A stretch of 64,000 nucleotides of DNA. Source: an uncultured Desulfobulbus sp. GTDB taxonomy: Bacteria; Desulfobacterota; Desulfobulbia; Desulfobulbales; Desulfobulbaceae. The position numbers and the translations under genes are program-made. This document shows positions 44,095 to 51,547 of the stretch, in pieces. The stretch is taken from contig NZ_OY760916.1 in assembly GCF_963664075.1 (NCBI RefSeq), positions 62,001 through 126,000 on the forward strand, given 5' to 3'. The notes beneath the pieces are model-generated. The model was given only the letters and a program-made list of their open reading frames with translations. It did not search any database and was not told where the DNA came from. Each line of letters begins with the position of its first letter. Position 1 is the stretch's first letter.

Positions 44095-44184
44095 CCGTTC
44101 GATAAGCTTTGATCCCGGCGAGGCTAAAACTCGCTGCGCTCAAACAGTTAGCCTCTTGCTCCGGGATCAAAGCTCACCGAACGG
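44095..44184. repeat. 24-bp-arm inverted repeat
   Basis: Arms at 44095-44118 and 44161-44184 match at 22 of 24 positions, and both differences become GU pairs in RNA. An inner pair GAGGCT/AGCCTC extends the hairpin. The loop contains CTCGCTGCGCTCAAACAG, a word common in dispersed repeats. Confidence 0.75.
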
Positions 44185-44317
44185 CTCAGCGCCGACGGCA
44201 TCAGTCGTCCCAGAATGGGGTGAGGAGGTGTTTGGTTACATCGAAACTGGTTGTATTTTTCCAGTTTTACTCAGTTTGCCTTTGTCCTCGAACCTCCGGC
44301 CATAACCTCGGAGCAGG

Positions 44318-44429
44318 GTAGGGTGGGCAGGCAGTTTGTGCCCACCGTGAAACGGCCCGTTTGCAAGGCTTGCAATTGGTATAAAAGGCACGGACCGGTG
44401 GGCAGAAAACAACGCTCTGCCCACCCTAC
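44318..44429. repeat. 112-bp REPIN/MITE-like element
   Basis: It is bounded by perfect 12-bp terminal inverted repeats (GTAGGGTGGGCA and TGCCCACCCTAC). Each end carries its own GGTGGGCA/TGCCCACC hairpin, 44322-44346 and 44397-44425, so it is two inverted hairpins around a unique centre. It has no gene. Confidence 0.75.
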
Positions 44430-44476
44430 AAAAAACTTCCGGGCTTGATGCTTGCTTTGAGGGGGGCATTAGCTCT

Positions 44477-44545
44477 GTCATTTCGAACGCAGTGAGAAAT
44501 CTCAAGATGAGGGCGCAGTAGCCTCAGAAATTTCTTCCTCGACGT
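44477..44545. repeat. Dispersed-type repeat with TCATTTCGAACGCAGTGAGA core
   Basis: TCATTTCGAACGCAGTGAGA followed by AATCT resembles a repeat word seen in many bacterial genomes. A worn inverted copy (AGAAATTTCTTCCTCGACG) follows within 40 bp. Confidence 0.5.
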
Positions 44546-44600
44546 AGGTGACCACCTCAAAAACTCGGTTTTGCGTATGTGATTGAAATGCAGAGATTAC

Positions 44601-45359
44601 TTATATGCAGTTGGGCAAGCCAATAAAAGACCCATTTCTTCCCGTAATACCATTGCCGGTCTGTACGGCCCGGCGGTACGAGAAATACTCTTCATTGCAG
44701 CGGGTGCAGATGCGAGCACAATCGATATTGTCGGCCTTAACCCCTGCCTCTTCCAGTTGTTTTCTGCTGATTGCCCAGAAATCAAAATAGAACGGTTGCG
44801 CCTGATAGGCGTGCATCCATTGGGGTAACTCCTTTGCATAGTGAATGAATTCTGCACAACAGGGGCCAAGGGATGGGCTGATCAGGGCTGTCAATGTTTC
44901 CGGTTCCACGCCGTAGTCTTCCTGCATGGTGCGAATTGTCTTGCCGATAATCCCCTGAACACTCCCCCGCCAGCCGCAGTGGACCGCTGCGATGACCAGG
45001 TGTCGTTGCGAGTAAAGCAGTATCGCCTGGCAGTCTGCCTGTTGAATCAGCAGGGCAACCCCTGGAAGATTGGAGATGATGGCATCATAGCCCTTAGGCT
45101 CCTGGCCGATGTGTTCTTTCGTGGCCAGGAGGATGGTATCGTTGTGGACCTGCTGTACCGAAATGAGCTGCCCCATTTGCAGAGATTGTAATGCAATCTT
45201 TCGATTCTTGTGAACATTCTTTGGCTCATCGCCTGTACCAAAGCTCAGATTGAGTGACTCGAACGGTTGGGGGCTGGTACCCCCAAGGCGGTTGAAACAT
45301 CCATGGGGGAGGAGGAGAAGAGGGCTTTGATAGAAGGGGGTGTTTTGCTGGAGGCACAT
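44601..45359 (-). CDS. pgeF: Peptidoglycan editing factor / YfiH laccase-domain protein
   Basis: This 252-residue protein is a YfiH (multicopper polyphenol oxidase-like) domain. Family marks are 'FNRLGGTSPQPFESLNLSF', 'VQQVHNDTI' (His), 'LLIQQADCQAILL' (Cys), 'IAAVHCGWRGSVQGI' (His) and 'SPSLGPCCAEF'. E. coli PgeF removes wrongly placed residues from peptidoglycan precursors, and other members act as purine nucleoside phosphorylases or adenosine deaminases. The metal ligands are all present. It lies upstream of the repeat cluster at its 3' end and downstream of the porin's terminator. Confidence 0.9.
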   Translation of the reverse strand: MCLQQNTPFYQSPLLLLPHGCFNRLGGTSPQPFESLNLSFGTGDEPKNVHKNRKIALQSLQMGQLISVQQVHNDTILLATKEHIGQEPKGYDAIISNLPGVALLIQQADCQAILLYSQRHLVIAAVHCGWRGSVQGIIGKTIRTMQEDYGVEPETLTALISPSLGPCCAEFIHYAKELPQWMHAYQAQPFYFDFWAISRKQLEEAGVKADNIDCARICTRCNEEYFSYRRAVQTGNGITGRNGSFIGLPNCI

Positions 45360-45371
45360 AGAAGATTGTCC

Positions 45372-45401
45372 AAAAAAAAGGGAAAGCCAAGTGGCTTTCC
45401 C
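45372..45401 (-). terminator. Terminator of the porin gene
   Basis: GGGAAAGCC and GGCTTTCCC flank a 4-base loop, and on the minus strand are followed by eight T. It lies 28 bp after the porin stop. Confidence 0.92.
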
Positions 45402-45428
45402 TAAGAGATTGTTGTGCAGTGGATGGGC

Positions 45429-46916
45429 TTAGAAGTAGGCCTCAAAGGTTAGGTAAATCTGGTTCGCGCTTTTAACCGGGTTCATACCTAGAGCTTGTAA
45501 TGTGGCTCTGTCGCTATCCAGGTCATAAGGTTTCACGTTCCAGTCAAATCCGCCTGAGTAGTTATAGTCATAGTACTGCCACCCCAGCCGGATAAAGGTC
45601 TTGGCGTATTTAGAGATGGCCTCGCCAGTGGGCAGGTCATAAATCATGTACAACTCATACGCATTACCACGGGTCGCCAATTTGGACATGTACATATCGT
45701 CATGTCCAGGAGTAAAGGCGATCCAGTACTGGGAACCGTAGTTGTATTCTGCACCGAGTTTCAGGCCAAGATTGTCTAGATCGTAGCGGACACCGGCATA
45801 AACAGAATAACCATTCTCGCTGCCTGTATTTTTGGTCAATGTAGCAAGGTCGTTAAACATACCCCCACTGTCAGGATCCGTTCTGCTCCATCCACCAACG
45901 ATAAAATAATTCAGATTCTCAATTTTATCCATGTAGACTGCACTGGTATGGAAAATATTGCCGACATTTTCTCTACCAGTATATCCCATCATAGTAAATC
46001 TGTTAAAGAAGGCCGTATTGGTCGTAAGATCGGTAAAGGTGGGATAGTTGAAGACGTTAAACGCTCCAAAGGCCTGAATATTCATGAAGCGAGACCCCTG
46101 CTTAAAAACATCCCAGCTCAAGCCAGCAAAATCTGTATCGTCGAGGGGGGCGTTAGAATCTGGCTGGAGCCCGTTTTCAAAGCCACGGCCATAGCAGAAA
46201 CGAACACGACCGGTTCCAAGAGCATCGATACCCCAGTCATAGGCGTAACCCAGAGAGATACCATCAAAGGGATAGTCCATATAGGCAACCGGAGTGGCCA
46301 TACGCTCATCGGTCCCCATGCGCAGTTGAGCGGGGGGGCCATCAGAGGTGGGGCGACGGCCAATCGAGAACCAGATGGGTAATCCTCCAATACTTGTCCA
46401 GTTCAGGTAGGCTCTGTCAACATAGAGGGCGCTGTCGCTTGGACTTCTTGAAGTGTTGCCATCAAAAAGTGGGAAGCCGTCTTCACGACCATCGGGCGTC
46501 GATTGCATACCCCAGGCCTTGTACATCGCCAGCCGCCCTTTGAATTCCAGGTTTTCCGTGGCTTTAACCCGCATATTGAGGCGAAGCCGGTTGGTCATGA
46601 TGGTGTCGTTGGATTGATCGGTGAAGACGTTATCAGCATCATAGTAATCCCCACGGGCACGGAAATCACCATTGAACTGAAAGCGGGAAGCCAGATCCCA
46701 GGCCTCGGATCTCTCATCCATATCGTCGACCTTGTCACCGTAGTCGGCCACCACCTCTTTCTGCTCGGCCATTTGGGCCTTCAACTCTTCAAGCTGTCTG
46801 GAGAGTTCTTCAATTTTTTGCTCAAGGTCTGGGCTGCCTGCACCGCCACCGGCAAGGGCCATGGTGGGCAGGACCATCATGCCTGCTAAAGCCAACATGG
46901 AAAATTGTTTAATCAT
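45429..46916 (-). CDS. DUF3373-type outer-membrane porin
   Basis: This 495-residue protein has a signal peptide of about 22 residues ending 'TMALAG'. A coiled-coil stretch follows (about 28-70, 'LEQKIEELSRQLEELKAQM'), and then beta-rich, aromatic, glycine-rich sequence. It ends in phenylalanine ('YLTFEAYF'), the Bam signal of outer-membrane barrels. 'RFQFNGDFRARGDYYD', 'MTNRLRLNMRVKATENLEFK' and 'DRAYLNW' are the recognisable blocks of this porin group in sulfate reducers. The N-terminal coil probably trimerises in the periplasm. It has a strong promoter, an AGGAGGAGAGG site and a strong terminator, so high expression is likely. The transported solute is unknown. Confidence 0.88.
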   Translation of the reverse strand: MIKQFSMLALAGMMVLPTMALAGGGAGSPDLEQKIEELSRQLEELKAQMAEQKEVVADYGDKVDDMDERSEAWDLASRFQFNGDFRARGDYYDADNVFTDQSNDTIMTNRLRLNMRVKATENLEFKGRLAMYKAWGMQSTPDGREDGFPLFDGNTSRSPSDSALYVDRAYLNWTSIGGLPIWFSIGRRPTSDGPPAQLRMGTDERMATPVAYMDYPFDGISLGYAYDWGIDALGTGRVRFCYGRGFENGLQPDSNAPLDDTDFAGLSWDVFKQGSRFMNIQAFGAFNVFNYPTFTDLTTNTAFFNRFTMMGYTGRENVGNIFHTSAVYMDKIENLNYFIVGGWSRTDPDSGGMFNDLATLTKNTGSENGYSVYAGVRYDLDNLGLKLGAEYNYGSQYWIAFTPGHDDMYMSKLATRGNAYELYMIYDLPTGEAISKYAKTFIRLGWQYYDYNYSGGFDWNVKPYDLDSDRATLQALGMNPVKSANQIYLTFEAYF

Positions 46917-47032
46917 CCCTCTCCTCCTCTTGTTGAGTGCCGCTCCCGTTGTCTTGCACCGGGATTATCACCGATTGTGGAAAAATTTATACGTTCCAAT
47001 GAACAATCAATCACACAACTGAACATAAAGTC

Positions 47033-47061
47033 ACAGTATCTTGTCTTTTTTTGAATGTCAA
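47033..47061 (-). promoter_or_regulatory. Strong sigma70 promoter of the porin
   Basis: On the minus strand a perfect TTGACA and TACTGT are exactly 17 bp apart, about 117 bp upstream of the porin start codon. Confidence 0.75.
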
Positions 47062-47112
47062 TGCCAGGGGGAAGGGAAAGTAAAAAAAATTGAACTTTTG
47101 GGGCAGGAAATA

Positions 47113-47143
47113 AAAAAACGCCGAACCAGAGCAGTTCGGCGTT
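47113..47143 (-). terminator. Terminator of clpA
   Basis: AACGCCGAAC and GTTCGGCGTT flank a 7-base loop. On the minus strand TTTTTATTT follows. Confidence 0.88.
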
Positions 47144-47192
47144 TTCTCTATAGGCTGATGCTTGTTGCGCCCGGATCAGCGGGGGCAAACGT

Positions 47193-49478
47193 TTATTTAT
47201 AGCTAAAGGTGGTCTTGCCGTTCTTGCGGCCAATCTTGGCGACCCCACCTTTGACCAGTTGACCAAAGAGGATTTCCTCGGTGAGAACATCACCGATCTC
47301 CCGCATGATCAAGCGGCGTAACGGTCGGGCACCAAAGGCGGGCTCGTACCCTTCCTTGGCGAGCCAGGCCCGGGCAGCAGGGCTGAGGCTGATCTCCACC
47401 TTCTTGCTGGCCAGTTGCAGCTGCAGCTCACCAACCATCTTCTCGACCACTTTTTCCACAGTCTCTGGGCTCAGCGGACCAAAGGTAATGGTCGCATCCA
47501 AACGGTTACGAAACTCGGGCGAGAACATGTTCTTAATAGCCTTTTGTTCCTTGCCGGAGCTGTCACCGAGAAAACCAATGGTGCGCTCGCTCATTTCACG
47601 GGCCCCAGCATTGGTGGTCATAATCAGGATGACGTTGCGGAAGTCTGCACGACGTCCTGCATTATCGGTCAGGGTCGAGTGATCCATAACCTGGAGCAGG
47701 ATAGAGAAGACATCCGGGTGCGCCTTTTCAATTTCATCTAACAGCAGCACCGTGTACGGGTGCTTACGGATTGCATCAGTGAGCAGGCCACCCTGGTCAA
47801 AGCCAACATAGCCGGGGGGGGCACCAATGAGTCGTGCCACCGCATGTTTTTCCATGTACTCAGACATGTCAAACCGCTCGAAGTTGACCGAGAGCGAGGC
47901 GGCCAGCTGACGGGCGACCTCGGTCTTGCCCACACCTGTGGGGCCGGCGAAAAGAAACGAGCCTGTAGGGGACTGGGGATTGCCCAGGCCTGCCCGGGAA
48001 CGTTTCACGGCCTTGACCAGGGCCTCAATGGCCTTGTCCTGGCCGAAGATCACCGATTTCAGGTTGTCATCGAGTTGGAGCAAATCATTGAGATCACTGC
48101 CTGACTTACTGTTTACAGGCACTCTCGCAATCTTGGAGACTACCTGTTCAATATCTCGTACCCCGATGGTACGGCCAGTTTTGCCGTTGAGGCGGAAGAA
48201 TGCCCCCACCTCATCCATGACATCGATCGCCTTGTCCGGCAGAAACCGGTCGTTGATATAGCGATGGGCCAACTCAGCGGTCGCGTCAATGGCGGTCTTG
48301 CTGTAGCGGATGTGATGATGCTCCTCGTACCGAGGCTGTAGGCCACGCAGGATACGGCAGGTATCCTTGACCGAAGGTTCCTCGATATCGATTTTCTGGA
48401 AGCGGCGTGAAAGCGCCCGATCCTTCTCGATATGATTCTTAAACTCCTCATAGGTGGTGGAGCCAATACAACGGATCGTACCGGATTGCAGAGCCGGTTT
48501 GAGCAGGTTGGATGCATCCATGGAGCCGCCGCTGGTGGCGCCTGCACCGATGATGGTGTGCATCTCATCGATGAACAGAATCGCCTTTTCTTTGCCCTCA
48601 ATGGCTGCAACCACTTCCTTGAGCCGTTTCTCAAAATCACCACGGTACTTGGTTCCGGCCACCAGAGTGCCCAAATCAAGCATGTAGATTTCGGTTCCTT
48701 CCAGGAGGTCAGGGACCAGTTTTTTGGGATCCGGTTTTTCTTCCTTGCGGGCCAGGCCGTCTTCATGTATGCGCAGGGCCAGGCCTTCTGCCATGGCGGT
48801 TTTACCCACGCCCGGTTCGCCCACCAGAAGCGGATTGTTTTTCTTGCGGCGACAGAGCACCTGCATCATGCGGCTGATTTCAAAGTCGCGGCCGATGAGC
48901 GGGTCGATGGTTCCTTCTTCCGCACGGCGTGCAAAGTTTACCGTAAATTCATCAAGGGCATCAGCAGAACGATCCTGTCGTTTTTTGGAGGGCTGTGCCT
49001 GTCCACCACCCGGTCCGGGGGGGGGCTGTTGATAGGGCTCTTTCTGCAGGTACTCAGGCAGGCCATGGGAGATATATTCGACAACCTCCATACGGCCCAC
49101 ACCTTCACTGCCCAGGAAGTAGACCGCATGTGAGTCGGGTTCGGTGAAAATGGAAACCAGAACATCCCCGGTATCAACCTGTTTTTTGCCACAGCTTTGG
49201 ACATGGCTGACCGCACGCTGGAGAACACGGTTAAAGGCAACCGTCTGGGCAGGCTCACCGTCGAGTTCTTTCATGATCGGCATGCCAGACTCAAAAAAGC
49301 GCTCAAGCCGTTCTTTAATATTCTGGTTGTTGCCACCGCATTTATCGATAATATGCCGGGCAAGATCGTCATGCAATAAACCATAGAGCATGTGCTCGAC
49401 CGTCACATATTCATGACGATGGCTTTTTGCTTCTTTGATCGCTTTAATCAGGGCAAGTTCCAGTTCTTTACTCAACAT
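47193..49478 (-). CDS. clpA: ATP-dependent Clp protease ATPase subunit ClpA
   Basis: This 761-residue Hsp100 unfoldase feeds proteins to ClpP. An N-domain spans residues 1-145. AAA domain 1 has Walker A '[15 protein letters not shown]' and '[14 protein letters not shown]'. AAA domain 2 has '[17 protein letters not shown]' and '[14 protein letters not shown]', and a sensor-2 block follows. A long M-domain is absent, which separates ClpA from ClpB. '[18 protein letters not shown]' is the N-domain face that binds ClpS. It lies 79 bp after clpS in one operon. GAGGAAATACAT precedes the ATG. ClpP is not in the window. Confidence 0.97.
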   Translation of the reverse strand: MLSKELELALIKAIKEAKSHRHEYVTVEHMLYGLLHDDLARHIIDKCGGNNQNIKERLERFFESGMPIMKELDGEPAQTVAFNRVLQRAVSHVQSCGKKQVDTGDVLVSIFTEPDSHAVYFLGSEGVGRMEVVEYISHGLPEYLQKEPYQQPPPGPGGGQAQPSKKRQDRSADALDEFTVNFARRAEEGTIDPLIGRDFEISRMMQVLCRRKKNNPLLVGEPGVGKTAMAEGLALRIHEDGLARKEEKPDPKKLVPDLLEGTEIYMLDLGTLVAGTKYRGDFEKRLKEVVAAIEGKEKAILFIDEMHTIIGAGATSGGSMDASNLLKPALQSGTIRCIGSTTYEEFKNHIEKDRALSRRFQKIDIEEPSVKDTCRILRGLQPRYEEHHHIRYSKTAIDATAELAHRYINDRFLPDKAIDVMDEVGAFFRLNGKTGRTIGVRDIEQVVSKIARVPVNSKSGSDLNDLLQLDDNLKSVIFGQDKAIEALVKAVKRSRAGLGNPQSPTGSFLFAGPTGVGKTEVARQLAASLSVNFERFDMSEYMEKHAVARLIGAPPGYVGFDQGGLLTDAIRKHPYTVLLLDEIEKAHPDVFSILLQVMDHSTLTDNAGRRADFRNVILIMTTNAGAREMSERTIGFLGDSSGKEQKAIKNMFSPEFRNRLDATITFGPLSPETVEKVVEKMVGELQLQLASKKVEISLSPAARAWLAKEGYEPAFGARPLRRLIMREIGDVLTEEILFGQLVKGGVAKIGRKNGKTTFSYK

Positions 49479-49557
49479 ATGTATTTCCTCGTCGGGGAGT
49501 TATCCTCCCCTTGGATCCACGAATACCTGGGGTACCCGTCAGGCTGTACTGCTTCTC

Positions 49558-49875
49558 TCAATTCTCCTTTTCCAAGGAACAGCGAAGGGGAAATTGATGC
49601 TGTTTAGCCATCTGATGAACCGTCTCTACCTTGGTTTCTGCAATTTCCCGGGTGTAGACCCCCGCAATGCCAATGCCCTGATGGTGCACATTGAGCATGA
49701 TTTGTGTGGCCTCTTCGGTGTTTTTTTGAAAGACCGTCTGCAAAATCATGACCACAAAATCCATGGTCGTGTAATCGTCGTTATGCAGCAGAACCTTGTA
49801 CAGCGGTGGTTCCTGTACGGCCTCCCGGTCGCTGGTTTCAAGCTTTTCCTGAACAATTGAATCTTCTTTTGCCAT
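49558..49875 (-). CDS. clpS: ClpS adaptor protein
   Basis: This 105-residue protein has the ClpS core 'YKVLLHNDDYTTMDFVVMIL', with the Asn-Asp-Asp and Met residues that bind N-terminal Leu, Phe, Tyr or Trp. 'MLNVHHQGIGIAGVYTREIA' follows, with its His-binding face. ClpS delivers N-degron substrates to ClpA. The N-terminal extension of about 25 residues is normal. It is the first gene of clpS-clpA. Confidence 0.95.
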   Translation of the reverse strand: MAKEDSIVQEKLETSDREAVQEPPLYKVLLHNDDYTTMDFVVMILQTVFQKNTEEATQIMLNVHHQGIGIAGVYTREIAETKVETVHQMAKQHQFPLRCSLEKEN

Positions 49876-50177
49876 GCCTCTACTCGATGGGATTACACTT
49901 TGTTCAAGGAATCAAAGTTGGTTGTTCTGGGCAAGAGACCTAAGAACAACGAGTTGGTTACTGTGCGCATTGTTGTGAATAATCTATCACATGGTGGCAG
50001 CTCTCTAAGGTAACTGCTTTTCCCATGTATCAACAGGTACATAACTTCCGAAAGAAGCGCTATGAATTATTGTATAAATCGAACCGGTTGGATGCTTTTG
50101 TTCGACTCCAATCATTTTTCTATATCAGTATTGTAATACCCGTCGTTGATTTTGCAAGGTTAGTCAAAAAACCTCAG
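49876..50177. other. Gene-free stretch upstream of clpS
   Basis: This 302-bp, AT-rich stretch lies between the holA 3' end and the clpS start. I see no gene, strong promoter or terminator in it. Confidence 0.4.
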
Positions 50178-51539
50178 TTAATCTTTTGGGCGAGCACGGC
50201 TCATCATCGAAAGGAGGAGATGCTGTAAAAGAGTCTCGGGGAGTACAGACGAACCTTTCAAACGAAGCTCGGCTTTCAGCAATAACCGCAGCCAACGTCC
50301 CAGAAGCGCCAGACTCATGGTGGAGGCAGTCTTGCACTGCATGTAGAGGGCAAAGGGATGCCCACTCAGCTCTTTTTTCCACTGTTCCCGTTCCTTGAGC
50401 CTCGGCAGGCAGGTGTTTTGAAAAGCCTGGGCTGACATAGTGCTCTGAAATCCCATTTCAGGTTGCTCCAGTAAAGAACGAAGCAGCAGCAGGTTGCGAG
50501 TATAATTGCGCAGGGTTGCCACCACAGCCAGGGGATGGATACCGTTTTCCTGGAGCCGTTGGCCAATTTTCAGTGCCTCGACCAAGTTGCCGGCTGAGAT
50601 GGCACCCGTGAGTTCGAACAGTGCTTCTTGCCTGGTGCGGCCCACCAGCAAATCCAGATCTTCACGGGTAATTTGGCGCCGTTCGCCGACATAGGCCATG
50701 ACCTTTTCCAGCTCCATGACCACTGCCACTGGATGGAATCCAACCCGTTCAAAAAGCAGATCTGTGAGTCCTGTGGCAAGTGTTTTGCCCTCCTTGGCAA
50801 GTGTTTGCTGCACCAGATCCTGCAGAACAGATTTCTGCGCCTTTTGTGCTTTGGAGCTGGCCCCGGTTTCCACACTCATGTCGAGGATGGATTGGGATTC
50901 TTTGAGTTGTTTGAAGAGTTTTTTGCGCTTATCCACATCCTCGGTGATAAGGATGAGGATGTTGGATTGGGGGAGTCCGGATTTAAGCACTGTCATAAGC
51001 GCCTCGGCCGGATCTGCAGCAGCTTTGGTTTGAGCCTGCGATTGGTCAGAGGCCAAAAGTGGAGTAATCCAGTTGAGATCACCAGCGGGTTTGGCAAAAC
51101 CAAATAACTGCTGCCATTCACCATCAGCCATGGCTGGGAGCTCTTCGTATTCGCTGGGGGGAAGACCACCGCTTTCAACAAAGGCGCGCAGGGCACGGGC
51201 AGCCTGTTCCTGCTTGCCAGCGCTCTGTGCTTTCTGGGCTCGATCCCAGATGCTTTTTGCCACCTGTTTCGAATGAAAGAGTCGAGTGTCCATCACCCGG
51301 TACACCTGCCGACCAGGGAGAAGGCTGAAGCCTCGAAGTTTTGCCAGGGTGGTGTTACTGTCCTCCCGATCTCCATCAATAGCGTGCAGCGTTCCCCCAT
51401 TTTGAAGCAACACTTTTTCGAGCTGGTCCGAGGCATTGCGGCAGAGGTAGCGCTCACCAAAGAGCAGGTAGACTTGGGTGGGGCTGGTTGCTGCAGTCGC
51501 CAACAGTTCGTTGGCTTTTTCTCGGCTATACAGTGGCAT
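50178..51539 (-). CDS. holA: DNA polymerase III delta subunit
   Basis: This 453-residue protein has the HolA outline: 'VYLLFGERYLCRNASDQLE' in domain 1 and 'LRGFSLLPGRQVYRVMDTRL'. The AAA-like region includes 'ILILITEDVDKRKKLFKQL'. The C-terminal collar holds 'VMELEKVMAYVGERRQITRE' and 'PLAVVATLRNYTRNLLLLRS'. Delta opens the beta sliding clamp in the clamp loader. The usual length is near 340. The extra sequence lies at about residues 85-185, rich in Ala, Gln and Lys, and looks like an insertion. It starts 8 bp after the stop of the large exported protein gene. Confidence 0.85.
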   Translation of the reverse strand: MPLYSREKANELLATAATSPTQVYLLFGERYLCRNASDQLEKVLLQNGGTLHAIDGDREDSNTTLAKLRGFSLLPGRQVYRVMDTRLFHSKQVAKSIWDRAQKAQSAGKQEQAARALRAFVESGGLPPSEYEELPAMADGEWQQLFGFAKPAGDLNWITPLLASDQSQAQTKAAADPAEALMTVLKSGLPQSNILILITEDVDKRKKLFKQLKESQSILDMSVETGASSKAQKAQKSVLQDLVQQTLAKEGKTLATGLTDLLFERVGFHPVAVVMELEKVMAYVGERRQITREDLDLLVGRTRQEALFELTGAISAGNLVEALKIGQRLQENGIHPLAVVATLRNYTRNLLLLRSLLEQPEMGFQSTMSAQAFQNTCLPRLKEREQWKKELSGHPFALYMQCKTASTMSLALLGRWLRLLLKAELRLKGSSVLPETLLQHLLLSMMSRARPKD

Positions 51540-51547
51540 AAAAAAGG

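Larger units (their letters stand above)
43752..44600. other. Repeat-rich, gene-free region
   Basis: This 849-bp stretch between converging genes has no convincing gene. From about 43915 it holds several unrelated palindromic or dispersed-type elements in a row (listed separately). GC content and word use differ from the neighbours. The frames open across it encode Arg/Ser/Cys-rich sequence of the kind seen in spurious repeat translations. Confidence 0.7.

Noticed and set aside
43952-44305. 117-codon open frame in the repeat region
   Set aside because: It crosses several palindromic repeats. The Arg/Cys/Ser-rich translation is of the kind produced by repeats, not genes.
48432-49133. 233-codon open frame on the plus strand
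   Set aside because: It is antisense to clpA. No binding site or recognisable domain.
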